A stretch of 64,000 bases of DNA from Halicephalobus mephisto (lineage: Eukaryota; Nematoda; Chromadorea; Rhabditida; Panagrolaimidae): positions 434,001 through 498,000 of the forward strand of contig SWDT01000003.1 in NCBI GenBank assembly GCA_009193035.1, in the 5' to 3' direction. Below the pieces are notes generated by a model, which was not told the DNA's origin, did no database searches, and saw only the letters and a program-made list of their open reading frames with translations. Made by a program: the position numbers and the translations under genes. Below are positions 45,463 through 56,500 of this stretch, one piece after another (within the stretch, counting starts at the first letter, position 1; each line of letters starts with the position of its first letter).

Positions 45463-48400
45463 ATGGGTTCCCTTTACCGTAGTGAATTAATGACCTTGAA
45501 TCAGATGTTCCTCCAGTCTGATGCGGCTTTCGATTCCATCGCCGAACTCGGAGAAGTCGGACTGTGTCAATTTCGAGATGTAAGTTCTTCAATAATCATG
45601 AAAGTAAAAAAACCAAAATAAATTTTGAAAAATCTATCCTAACAGACATTCGAAAGTTTATAAAAACCTCTAGAATTCTGTTTTTTATTTTATAAAAGTT
45701 AATAATCAAAGTTTAATATCGAAATTTGAGATCGAAGTTAGTGATCAAAGTTCGACGTCAAAGTTGATAGTCAAAGTTTGAGATCGAAGTTTGAGATCGA
45801 AGTTTGTAATCAAAGTTTGACGTCAAAGTTGATAGTCAAAATTTGAGATCCAAATTGATAGTCAAAGTTTGATATCGAAGTTTGAGATCGAAGTTGGTGA
45901 TCAAAGTTTAACATCAAAGTTAATGATCAAACTTCAGCGTCAAAGTTGATAGTCAAAGTTTAAGATCGAAATTGATAGTCAAAGTTACCCATTAAAGTTG
46001 AGCATTAAAATTTGAGATCCAAATTGATAGTCAAAGTTTGATATCGAAATTTGAGATCGAAGTTAGTGATCAAAGTTCGACGTCAAAGTTGACCATCAAA
46101 ATTTGAGGTTAAAGTTGATACTCAAAGTTCGACGTTAAAGTTTGAGATCGAAATTAATAGTCAAAGTTCGATGTCAAAGTTGAGCGTTAAAATTTGAGGT
46201 CAAAGTTGATAGTCAAAGTTCGACGTTAAAGTTGAGCATCAAAATTTGAGATCGAAGTCTGAGGTCAAAGTTGATAATCAAAGTTAGCTATCAAAGTTGA
46301 CTGTCAAAGTTCGAATTTGAAATTTGAATTTTCGTGCTGAGACACAAGGTTACAGTTTAGTGTGAAAACTTCAAAAAGTTAAAAAAATTACCAAGAGATT
46401 CTAGAAGACTTCCAAAGCTTTTACAGAATTCCAGAATCTTCCAAAATTCAGGAATTTTAATTTTTCAAAAAATTCTAAAATCTTCAATTTAAAGGATTTT
46501 TAATTTTTTTAATTTAAAAAATTCCTATTTTTTACTTTTTAAAAAACTTAATTCAAGAAATTTATATTTTTTACTTTTTAAAAAATTTAATTCAAGAAAT
46601 TTATATTTTTAATTTTTTAAAAAACTTAATTCAAAAAATTTATATTTTTTACTTTTTAAAAAACTTAATTCGAAAAATTCCTATTTTTTACTTTTTAGTT
46701 GCATCCGGATTTGACTTCTTATCAAAGGAAATTCGTCCACGAAGTCAGGAGATGTGAGGACATGGAGAGAAAACTCCGGGTTTTCCGGGACGAAATCGAG
46801 AAATCCAGCATCAAAATCCCGGATATCTTCGTGAAAGTCCCGCCTCCGACCCAGAAGGAACTTCCTGAATTAGAATCTGTTTTCGAAAAATTGGACGAAG
46901 AACTTGCTCAAATTAATGCTTCAACACAAGATTTAAAAAAAAATTATGAAAAACTTCGAGAAATAAAATTAGTTTTAGCAAAAGTCAGATTTCTTCTGGA
47001 TGAGGTGAGAGATCAATTTTCGGTCTTTTTGGATTTAACTGATAAAACTCCAGGGTACACGATCTGCCGCTTATCAGTCAATTAACGAACAACAGCAATT
47101 CAACGTCGAGTTGAGACCCAACGGATTGAAGTCCGAAGATTACGTCAAAACAGAATCCGAATTGAAATTCGTGGCCGGGACCATCAGAAAAGACCGGGTT
47201 GCCGCCTTCGAGAGGGTCCTATGGAGGCTCTGCAGAGGCAAAGTCTACGTCAGAACCTACGATTACGTCAACGACACTCATTTTGCTTTCAACGAAGAAG
47301 AAGAAGAAAAATCGATTTTTATGCTTTTTATGTCTGGAGATCAACTGAAAACAAAAGTCGGAAAAGTCTGTGATGCCTTCAGATGCCGTCTTATCGAAGT
47401 CCCCGAAACAGAAGCCCAGAGGGCAGAATTGGCCGTCACCGTCAGCGGTCAATTAGAAGACATGTCTACCGTAGTCAACAGGACTTTGTCCCACAGAGAT
47501 GTCGTTCTCAACGGAGCCGCTATGAAGCAAAAAGAATGGGAAATTAGAGTTTTAAAATTAAAATCTGTTTTTCATATTTTGAATTACTTTGATATGGATG
47601 TTACTCAAAAATGTCTCATTGGAGAATGTTGGATTCCAACGGCTGATATTCCGCAAATCCAACATGCCCTCAGGGTCGCCACTCTCAAGTCAGGCTCCAC
47701 AGTCCCGGCCATCCTCCATCAACTGGAAACTTCAGAAATGCCCCCCACATTCCACAGAGTGAACAAATTCACAAGGGGTTTCCAGAACATTGTGGATTCT
47801 TACGGTATCGCGGATTACAGAGAAGTAAATCCGGGTCCTTGGACGATCATCACTTTTCCGTTCATCTTCGCAATCATGTTCGGGGACGCCGGACACGGAA
47901 CGATCATGTTCCTTTCGGCTTTGATGTTGGTTATTTTCGAAAAAAAAATTGAAAAAGCAAAAATTCGAGATGAAATTTTCAATACTTTTTTCGGAGGTCG
48001 ATATATCATTCTGCTCATGGGAATGTTCTCTATCTACACCGGATTGATCTACAATGACATCTACTCCAGATCAATTAATATTTTCGGAAGCTCATGGGTC
48101 AATCCTTACAACAAAACTGTTCTTCACAGTTGGGTAAGTGCTGAGTACCATCTCAGCGGGAGCACCAAGTACCTTGTTGACCTGCCCTCGAACCCCGGAT
48201 TTCTCCACGACGACGGACCGTATCCCTTCGGAGTCGACCCCATCTGGAACGTCGCTGAAAACAAATTGAACTTCTTGAACGCGATGAAGATGAAGTCTTC
48301 GGTCATCGTGGGGGTCTCCCAGATGTGCTTCGGTCTGTCCCTGAGTCTCTTCAACTACCTCCATCGCGGCAGTTATGTCGATATATTTTTCGTTTTTATT

Positions 48401-49733
48401 CCTCAATGTTTATTTTTGGGATTAATTTTCGTTTATCTTTGTGTTCAAATCGTCATCAAATGGATCTTCTTTTATGTGAACGAAAAAAACATTTTTGGAT
48501 GGCATTACACCGGGACCAACTGCGCTCCGAACTTGCTGATCGGATTCATTTCGATGTTCATGATGAAAAGTAGGAAAGAAGGATATGCCACGAGAATCCT
48601 GGACACTACTCCAAGCAACACGTCGACAACCCCAGGAACCCCGACCTACATATGGCAACCCCACGACCAGTGCGATCAGCAGCTCTGGTACCCCCATCAG
48701 GACAAAGTAGAAATGGTTTTTCTTCTTGTTGCTGTTTTTTCGATTCCCGTGATGCTCCTTGTTAAGCCTTTTGTTCTTAGATCTCGTCACAAACGTGGTC
48801 TTCATGTGGATTTTCATGGAGATAGTAATGAATTCAGTTTTGCCGATGTTTTCGTCTACCAAGCAATCCACACAATCGAATTCGCTCTTGGATGTGTCTC
48901 CCACACAGCCAGTTATCTCCGACTTTGGGCCTTGTCCCTCGCCCATGCACGTAAGTTTCAAAAACTAAGTTCCATAAAATTTAAAAAACTTGAAAAAAGT
49001 TAAAAATTTAAAAAAGTTGAAAAGGTTAAAAAACTTAAAAAAAGTTTTAAAAAGTTTCAAAAACTAAGTTCCATAAAATTTAAAAAACTTAAAAAAACAA
49101 AGTTAAAAAACTTAAAAAAGTTAAAAAGGTTAAAAAACTTAAAAAAAAGTTTAAAAAAGTTTTAAAAAATTTAAAAACTTAAAAAATTTAAAAAGGTTGA
49201 AAAACTTTAAAAAGGTTAAAAAGGTTAAAAAACTTAAAAAACTTTAAACTTTTTAAATTTTTAACTTTTTAAAAACTTAAAAAAATTTTTAATTTCTTAG
49301 AATTACCCAAAATTTCATTGAAATTAAAAAATTTTCTTAAATTTTATAATAATATTAATTTTTTCAAAATTTTTAAAACTTTTTTAATAATATTAATTTT
49401 TTCGAATTTTTAATAATTTTAATTTTTTATTTTTTATTTTTTTAATTTGAGAAAATTTCAGAACTGTCAGAAGTACTGTGGACGATGGTGTTGAGGATGG
49501 CCTTCAAGATGAAAGGAACGACCGGAGCTGTGGCAATTTTCCTCATTTTTTCAATGTTTGCAGTTTTATCCATCGCTATCCTGATTCTGATGGAAGGACT
49601 TTCGGCTTTTTTGCATGCCCTCCGGCTCCATTGGGTTGAGTTCCAATCCAAATTTTACGGCGGAAACGGAATCCAATTTGAACCGTTCAGTTTCACGAGA
49701 CTTATCCGTGTTTTTGAAGGATTGGAAGAATAA
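45463..49733 (+). CDS. V-type proton ATPase subunit a (116-kDa type), 5 exons, 863 aa
   Basis: Exons are 45463-45579, 46699-47004, 47054-48950 and 49462-49733 for the coding part (four coding exons; the fifth, a leader, is only inferred). Phases 0, 0, 1 join. Subunit a anchors the Vo stator and forms the proton half-channels in acidifying organelles and plasma membrane. The N-terminus [20 protein letters not shown] and [19 protein letters not shown] is the family's hallmark. It is followed by the cytosolic arm with [17 protein letters not shown], then [20 protein letters not shown] opening the membrane part. [20 protein letters not shown] (Arg764 is the essential channel arginine) spans the last intron. 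The C-terminus has [16 protein letters not shown] and FEPFSF. Length is typical (about 830-900). Intron 2 is only 49 nt. AATAAA follows 24 nt after the stop. Confidence 0.95.
45690..46325 (+). repeat. AAAGTT-rich array (family B) in V-ATPase intron 1
   Basis: Units of about 18-24 bp such as GATAGTCAAAGTTTGAGATC and GAAGTTTGAGATCGAAGTT. Same theme and orientation as 7540-8270; both lie in first introns of plus-strand genes. Confidence 0.85.
46500..46690 (+). repeat. Short array before V-ATPase exon 2
   Basis: Four to five units of TTTTTTACTTTTTAAAAAAC and TTAATTCAAGAAATTTATA. The splice acceptor CTTTTTAG appears to be built from the last unit. Confidence 0.7.
48951..49461 (+). other. V-ATPase intron 3, GTTAAAAAACTTAAAAAA array
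   Basis: 48960-49250 is a run of AAAAAGTTAAAAAGGTTAAA-type units; the rest is AT-rich. No other element. Confidence 0.65.
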
Positions 49734-49756
49734 TTTAAAAAATTTTATTTTTGTAA

Positions 49757-49762
49757 AATAAA
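49757..49762 (+). promoter_or_regulatory. Polyadenylation signal AATAAA, V-ATPase gene
   Basis: The first AATAAA after the stop, repeated again downstream in a TTTTTGTAAAATAAATAATT array (49740-50010). Confidence 0.5.
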
Positions 49763-50076
49763 TAATTTAAAGAATTTTTTTTTGTAAAATAAATAATTTT
49801 TAAATTTTTTTTGTAACATAAAATTAAAAAAATTTTTTTTATAACATAAAAAATTAAAAAATTAAATTTTCGTAACATAAAATTTAAAAAATTTAATTTT
49901 TGTAAAATAAAAAATTAAAAAATTTAATTTTTGTAAAATAAAAATTTAAAGAATTTTTTTTGTAAAATAAATAATTTTTAAATTTTTTTTGTAACATAGA
50001 AAATTTTTGAAAACAAAGACAAGTGGGAAAAATAAAATTCGGCAAGTCAACAAGGGCCTTTGAGAACTCCCTCAGG

Positions 50077-50217
50077 CTAATCTGGAAGTTGCCGAAAAAT
50101 TGGCATTTGTTGAGTTTTTTGAAAACTGACCCGCAAGTCTTCGATCATTGTTCTCCTGTGGGATTTGACGTCCTCCAATTTCTCTTCCACTGTTGAGGTC
50201 CATAAAGTGGTCAACAT
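50077..50217 (-). CDS. Candidate small protein, 46 aa (open frame continues upstream)
   Basis: The minus strand reads from ATG at 50217 to TAG, product MLTTLWTSTVEEKLEDVK...MPIFRQLPD. The frame stays open upstream to about 50280 through QICSLPATLRRIGQFNFIFI, giving a possible hydrophobic segment before the soluble part. A TTAAATTCAG at about 50281-50290 on the minus strand could be a splice acceptor. Codon content is GC-richer than the surroundings and looks coding. The 5' part (50225-50280) is present in three tandem copies upstream. I do not recognise the product. It is tail-to-tail with the V-ATPase gene. Confidence 0.35.
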   Translation of the reverse strand: MLTTLWTSTVEEKLEDVKSHRRTMIEDLRVSFQKTQQMPIFRQLPD

Positions 50218-50224
50218 AAAAATA

Positions 50225-50580
50225 AAAATAAAATTAAATTGCCCGATTCGCCGCAATGTTGCCGGCAAGCTGCAAATCTGAATTTAATTTTAATTTTAAT
50301 GTTGACTATGTTATAGATTTTAGGTAGAATGTTTAATATTTATATTTATTGAGAAATCAATATTAAAATAAAAATAAAATTAAATTGCCCGATTCGCCGC
50401 AATGTTGCCGGCAATCTGCAAATCTGGTTTTAATTTTGATGTTGACTATGTTATAGATTTTAGGTAGAATAATTGATATTTATATTTATTAAGAAATCAA
50501 GATCGAAATAAAAATAAAATTAAATCACCCGATTCGCCGCAATGTTGCCGGCAACCTGCAAATCTGGTTTTAACTTTAAT
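50225..50580 (-). repeat. Three tandem copies of an approximately 145-bp unit with a GC-rich core
   Basis: The core, on the plus strand, is CCCGATTCGCCGCAATGTTG then CCGGCAA.CTGCAAATCTG, at about 50242, 50387 and 50529. GTTGCCGGCAAC in the last copy is a 12-bp palindrome. Linkers share GTTGACTATGTTATAGATTT. The plus-distal copy runs into the candidate small gene. Confidence 0.85.
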
Positions 50581-51185
50581 TTTTATAAAATTGTTTAATA
50601 TTTTTTTTATTTAAACAAAATTTAAATTTTTTAAATTATTTTTGAACTAATTTCTACTTGATTTTAGGTATTATTGATTCCATTACGGTATTCAGGAATT
50701 GTCGTGGTAGGAGTAAATTTTGCTTTTTTTAATAATTTTAATTTTTATAAAATTGTTTAATAATTTTTTTATTTAAATAAAATTTAAATTCTTTAAATTA
50801 TTTTAAAACTAATTTCCACTTTATTTTAGAAATAACTAATCTCATTACTGTCTCCGAAAGTTGTGACAAAAGTGGATTTTTCAAAAACCTTAATTTTTAA
50901 AATTTATTCAATCAGGAATTTTTCTAAATTTAATTTTTTAAATTTTTTCTTGACTTACTACTTTTACTTCGAAAAAACTGATTACTACTCACAGTGTCGG
51001 TCGTTGTTAAAAAATAAACCGGTCCCGACACGACAGACGCAAGAATTGTTCAGATGGGACATACCGTAAGAAAACAGATGCTATATTGTTATTGTTATTG
51101 TTATTGTTTGCTTTGTAGTCTAATGTTCGTTTAAAGCTTGTTGCTGCCAATGATTCCTATAAAAAATGTGACTTTTTGTACAGTA
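50580..51185. other. AT-rich intergenic sequence with a two-copy repeat
   Basis: 50575-50860 holds two copies of an approximately 170-bp unit (AATAATTTTTTTATTTAAAT and TTGTTTAATA words). 50860-51110 is mostly unique with the pair GTGTCGG and CCGACAC 36 bp apart, and a TATTGTTATTGTTATTG microsatellite at 51083-51105. No gene seen. Confidence 0.5.
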
Positions 51186-51560
51186 ACAATTGCAAAAAGT
51201 GACGAAAACGTAACACAATCGTCACATTCTTATGACTATTTAGTATTTGTCACAAAAATTAAAACAATAATAATAATAATTTCCATTTCTTACTGAACCA
51301 AAAGTTGCAGTTTTTTGTATATTGATATCAGTGAATTATATGATATATGGATACATTAAAACAGTTCTGATTATCGGATACATTATATTCAATATATATA
51401 CCTACTAAATTCATAAAAATAACTATTGGTTCAATAGCAATTACGAAATGTAACAATCGTCATATTTTTATGAACATTTGGCATTTGTGAAGAAAATTAA
51501 AACGAAATAATGACAATTTTCATTTGTTACTAGATCAAAAATTAAATTTTTTGTGTACCA
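51185..51560 (+). repeat. Dispersed repeat family A, about 1.6 diverged copies
   Basis: Shares with 29205-29960 the words AACACAATCGTCACATT, AGTATTTGTCACAAAAATTA, TTTCCATTTCTTACTG and TATATGGATACATTAAAACA in the same order and orientation. Confidence 0.85.
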
Positions 51561-52060
51561 TTCGTAATTCCTACCTTCTTAGTGTCGAGTACCAGCCTTA
51601 GAAACTACAACAATTAAATTTTGGTCTTTGAAAACTATTGTCGGAAGTGGATCTCATATTTCGCAATCCTTCTTTAATCCTTGTATTAAATTACTCGATC
51701 AAAAATCTTCTTAAATTTGACCAATTTTAGGTTTAATTTTTATTTAAAAATAATTTGTAAAATTACCGTAACAAAATTCAATTTTATTTTTTTATAATTT
51801 TAATTTTTTAAATTTTGTTTAATAATTTTTTTGTTTTAATATTTATTTATAATTTGAAAAAATTAATTTTACCACGATTTTAAGATGTTATCGTTGTTGG
51901 ATTTGTCGTCCAATTGGTCTGTGTACTGATGATAAAATAGATATTGTAGAAAAGGTTTATGAAATAAATGCCTAAGGCACAGTACGAAATCTGTATGGAA
52001 CTCGACACACACAAAACAAACATGTAAATATTCTCGCCAAGAGGAATTGTATGTTTTCTT
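51560..52060. other. Intergenic sequence, no gene seen
   Basis: Unique to AT-rich sequence between two arrays. Frames such as minus 51869-52186 extend into the neighbouring array and are not accepted. Confidence 0.5.
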
Positions 52061-52064
52061 GTCA

Positions 52065-52555
52065 GTAATCAGAGAATCCGTTCGGGACAAAGAGTTTTCT
52101 GTCAATAATAAAAAAAATCCATTTGAGACCAAGCACTCCCTTTCAGTGCCTAGGGAATCCGTTCGGGACCAAGCGTTTTCTGGCAATAATAAAAAAATCC
52201 GTTCGAGACCGAGTGTTTTCTGTCAATAATAAAAAAATCTGTTCAAGACCAAGCGCTCCTTGTCAGCGCCTAGGGAATCCAGTCGGGACCGAGCACTCCT
52301 TGTCAATAATAAAAAAATCTGTTTAAAACCAAGCGTTCCCTGTCAATAATAAAAAAATCCGTTCGAGACCAAATGTTTCTTGTCAGCGCCTAGGGAATCT
52401 AGTTGGGACCGAGCACTCCTTGTCAATAATAAGAGAATCTGTTCAAAACCAAGCGTTCCCTGTCAGTGCCTAGGGAATCGGCTCGAGACCGAACGTTTTC
52501 TGTCAGTGCTAAAGAAATCCGTTCAGGACCGAGCGTTCCCTGTCGGTTGCACTTG
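52065..52555 (+). repeat. Tandem array, unit about 41 bp, about 12 copies
   Basis: Units have AATCCGTTCGGGACCAAGCG, TTTTCTGTCAATAATAAAAA or the alternative tail CCCTGTCAGCGCCTAGGGAA. Two tail types alternate irregularly. Short open frames across it encode VRDxAFxVNNKK-like peptides, which I regard as repeat artefacts. Confidence 0.85.
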
Positions 52556-52769
52556 CCACTAAGAATGGAGTACTCAATCCAACAATCGTGATATCAGTAG
52601 ACTTCACAATCTTCTTTAATTTTTGTATTAAGTTATTTGACCAAAAATATTATATTTTCTTTTTTGATTAGTTTTAGAATTAATTTCTATTTTTATTTAG
52701 AAATAATTGGTAAAATTACGATCTTCAGGAACTATCTTAGAAGAAATTTAATTTTGTCCAATTTTTTTA

Positions 52770-53235
52770 AATTTTTATATAAAGTTATTCGATCAGAAAT
52801 GTGTGTATTATCTTTTTTTTAAATTATTTTCCTCTTAGGAGTAAGTGATTACTGTTTTTGCAAAGCTTTCGTGGCGAGATCGAATTTCACTTTTTTTTTG
52901 ATTTATTTTTTAATTTTTATATAGAGTTATTCGATCAAAAATATGTGTATATTATATTCTTTTTAGGATTATTTTCCGGGTAGGAGTAACTTATTAGATT
53001 ACTGTTTTTGCAAAGTTTTCGTGGCGAGATCGAATTTCACTTTTTTTAAATTTATTTTTTAATTTTTATATAGAGTTATTCGATCAGAAATGTGTGTATT
53101 ATCTTTTTTTAAAATTATTTTCCGCGTAGGAGTAACTGATTACGGTTTCTGCAAAGTTTTCGTGGCGAGATCGAATTTCACTTTTTTTTGATTTATTTTT
53201 AAATTTTTATATAGAGTTATTAGATCAGAAATGTG
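52770..53235 (+). repeat. Tandem array, unit about 140 bp, about 4 copies
   Basis: Words are TTATTCGATCAGAAATGTGT, GCAAAGCTTTCGTGGCGAGA and TCGAATTTCACTTTTTTT. The fourth copy breaks off inside the phrase AGAAATGTGTGTAT and is replaced by the GC-rich island below. Confidence 0.85.
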
Positions 53236-53498
53236 TGTATATCGTCTTTTCGTTTTGGGCCGCTTTTTGGACCAAGTTCCACCCGCACTTGGAAACGAGA
53301 TGACTCGTCATGGTCCTCGGGGGCTTCGCGGCGGGAGTTGATTTCTCGTTCCCGATTGTTCTCCAGCGGGAGCTCCAGAAAGCTGCCAAGGAAACTTTTT
53401 TTTCGTGTCCGGAGATTTGTCAATTGACTTTTCTAAAGCAAGTTGAAAAATGTCCAAAACTATGTTCTAAAAGAATAATTTTATTTTTTTTTGAGTAA
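53232..53498 (+). other. GC-rich coding-like island upstream of the CAT-like gene
   Basis: About 180 bp (53241-53420) of balanced base composition stands out from the AT-rich flanks. On the plus strand one frame reads SFWAAFWTKFHPHLETR, a TGA at 53301-53303, then LVMVLGGFAAGVDFSFPIVL and QRELQKAAKETFFSC to a stop near 53498. The part after the ATG at 53310 is 62 codons. The minus strand is also open in more than one frame (for example 53423-53220). Protein-like amphipathic composition favours the plus strand. It could be a small gene, a 5' exon or a decayed fragment; I do not recognise the product. Confidence 0.3.
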
Positions 53499-53579
53499 TT
53501 TAATAACCGTTTTCAATTTAGGTTTATTTTAAAAATGAAGAATTCTGGAAAATTTTATTTTTTATATTTTTGAATTAAA

Positions 53580-56500
53580 ATGTGGTCTAGATTCTGTGCT
53601 CATTGTTCTAAAAAGAAAATCCTCGATGGAGAACAACTTTTACATTCCGAATGGAACAGGAGATTGGGGGCTTTCTCCTTGGCCGGATTAGGTAATTTAT
53701 TTATTAAAAAATATTAAAAAAATATTTAAAAATATTTAAAAATATTTAAAAAATATTTAAAAAATATTGAAAAATATTAAAAAATATTAAAAAATACTTG
53801 AAAAATACTTGAAAAATACTTAAAAATACTTAAAAAATATTTAAAAAGTACTTTAAAAATATTTTTAAAATGTTAAAAAGTATTAAAAAATATTAAAAAT
53901 ATTAAAAAATACTTTAAAATACTTAAAAAATATTTTAAAAATAATTTTAAAAATATTTAAAAGAATTTTAAAAATATGTAATTTAGGAGGAGTGTTGTCT
54001 CTCGGAACGACTCTTTTTATTCTTCTTCCTGGAATTTTCTCTTCAGGATCAATCGTCCCTCCGTTGCCTTCTGTTTTGATTGGAATTTTCTTCCATTTTT
54101 TTGTCGGTAAGTAAATTTTAAAAAGTATTTCCTGGTGCTCAATTAAGTAATTTTGATCATACTGTAAATAAGGATTATTCGGTGCTCAAAAAAATACCTT
54201 TTCGGTACACAATTTTATTGGTACTGTAAATAAAAATTTTCCTAGTGCTGAAAAAAAAGCATTTTTTCGGTACACATAAAAAATATTTTTTCGGTACACA
54301 CAAAAAATATTTTTCTGGTGCACAAAAATTTATATTTTTTGGTACACAAAAAAAATTTTTCTGGTGCACAAAAATTTATATTTCCCGGTACACACAAAAA
54401 ATATTTTTCTGGTACACAAAAATTTATATTTTTTGATACATAAAAAATATTTCCTGGTACTCAAAAAAATATTTTTCGTAGTTTATTAAAGAAAAAGTTT
54501 TTAAACAAAATTGAGTTTCGGTTTTCATCTTATTTTTAAACAAGAATTTTTTGACACTTTATTAAATTTAAAAAATTCTTAAAAATAATTGAATTTTAGT
54601 TTTTTTTAAACAATTTTTAAAATAACACTTAAAATCTAAATTCTTTAATATTTTTAGATTTTTAAAAATAATTTAAAATTAAAAATTTTTTTAAAGATAA
54701 TTTAGGATTTTTTAAATTTTTTTTTAAAGATATTTAAAAATTTTATTATTTTTTAAAGATAATTTAGAATTTTAAATATATTTTTAATTTTTATAGATAA
54801 TTTAAAATTTTTTTATTTTTTATTTTTTAAAGATAATTTAAAATTTTAAAAATACTTTTAATTTTTGAAGATAATTTAAAATTTTTTTATTTTTAATTTT
54901 TTCAGCAAAACAATTATCTGCAATAGCGAGAATTCTCCCGAAAAATTGCCTACTGTATGAATTGGCATATTCCACTCATTCAGAATTGCTGGCTTTCGTC
55001 GTTGGTTGGAGTCAATTGATCGATTCGATTTCGTTTATTACCGTAATTGCTCATTCGCTATCGGACCATATTTTTCTGCTTTTTTCAAGTGCTTCTCAAG
55101 GCCAAATTTCGAAAATTTCCGAAAATCAAAATTTCGAAAATATTTTAAATTTAAATATTTTGTCCATTTTCGCAGTTACAGTATCCGGATTGATCCTTTG
55201 TTGTTCATTGAGGGTCGTGGTTACTGTAAGTATAGTGTTTTTTGTTAGTTCTTTGTTTACTGTAACTTCGACTACGGTAGTGGCGGTGTTGCACAACCTA
55301 CAGTACTTCAGGATCGGGTCCGTCGGATTCCCGTTTAAATTCGACCAAATATTTTTCGAAATCCACTGGATCATCATCGGAATTGTTTGTTTAGAATCAT
55401 TTTCACATATTTCAGAAGAAATCGAACAACCTCGAAAAATTCTTCCAAGATTTTTTTCATTTTTTTCAAAAATAACAAATTTTTTTTTAATTATTTCAAT
55501 TATTTCATTTTTTTCATTTACAAAAAAATTAAATTTTAACGAAAAAATTTTACTTCCAAATGTATTCAATACTATTTCTATTTATTCCGCAAGATATCTC
55601 ATGTCCGTCGGGGCCGTCTGCGCCATCGCCGGAGGCCTGCTGTCCTCCCTGATCCCGGCGAGTCGGATCATCTGCTCCATGACCAAAGACGGACTTTTGC
55701 CTTTTCCGAAGTCTTTTTTCAAACTCCACGGAAAAGGCGGATCTCCCAGATCTGCTGTCGTATTAACTACAGTACTCGCTTGTATTTTTACCGTAATCCC
55801 TAGAGATTTGTTGATTTCACTTTTGCCCATCGACATATGCATGAGGGTCTTCTGCCAGGTAATTTTCAAATTTTTGGAAAATAGGATACTGTAGAAAGTT
55901 ACAGTACTTAATGGAAATTCTAAACTTTTTGAAAATTTCCATAAAACTTCTTAGAATACTGTAGAAAGTTACAGTACTTAATAGAAGGTATTAAAATTTT
56001 TGAAAATTTCCATAAAACTTCTTAGGATACTGTAGAAAGTTACAGTACTTAATAGAGATTCTAAAATTCCTGAGAATTTTTTAAATTTCTAAGTTTTGAA
56101 ATTTTTAATTATTTTAAAATTCTTAATTTTTAAAATTTTTAATTATTTTAAAATTCTAAATTTTAAAATTTTTAATTATTTTTATTTTAGTCCCTGTTAC
56201 TGTACCAAGTGTGCTTCTCTCCGGACATCGTCGGTCTCTCGAAGACTGCTCCGAAGTACAGTAGACTCAAGAGGAATCTGACGAACATGACAGAAGGGGC
56301 TTCGAACATGGACGGATATTCCTGTATATCCTCTGACGAACAAGATCTCGATGACGAAATTATATCCCATCTTTGCGAACTTCATAATCGACAAAATTCA
56401 GAATGGTCCGCGATTCTGGATTCTGCTTCTCAATCGGGGTATCAGAATTACTTAGAAATAGATCCTAATCAAAATCAGCGTCTGATTCCACGACCTCCAG

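Noticed and set aside
47219..48961. Long minus-strand frames opposite the V-ATPase exon
   Set aside because: They are antisense shadows of a conserved coding exon.
52047..52562. Overlapping open frames encoding VRDxAFxVNNKK-type peptide repeats
   Set aside because: They follow directly from a 41-bp tandem array, shift frame between copies, and have no start or splice context.
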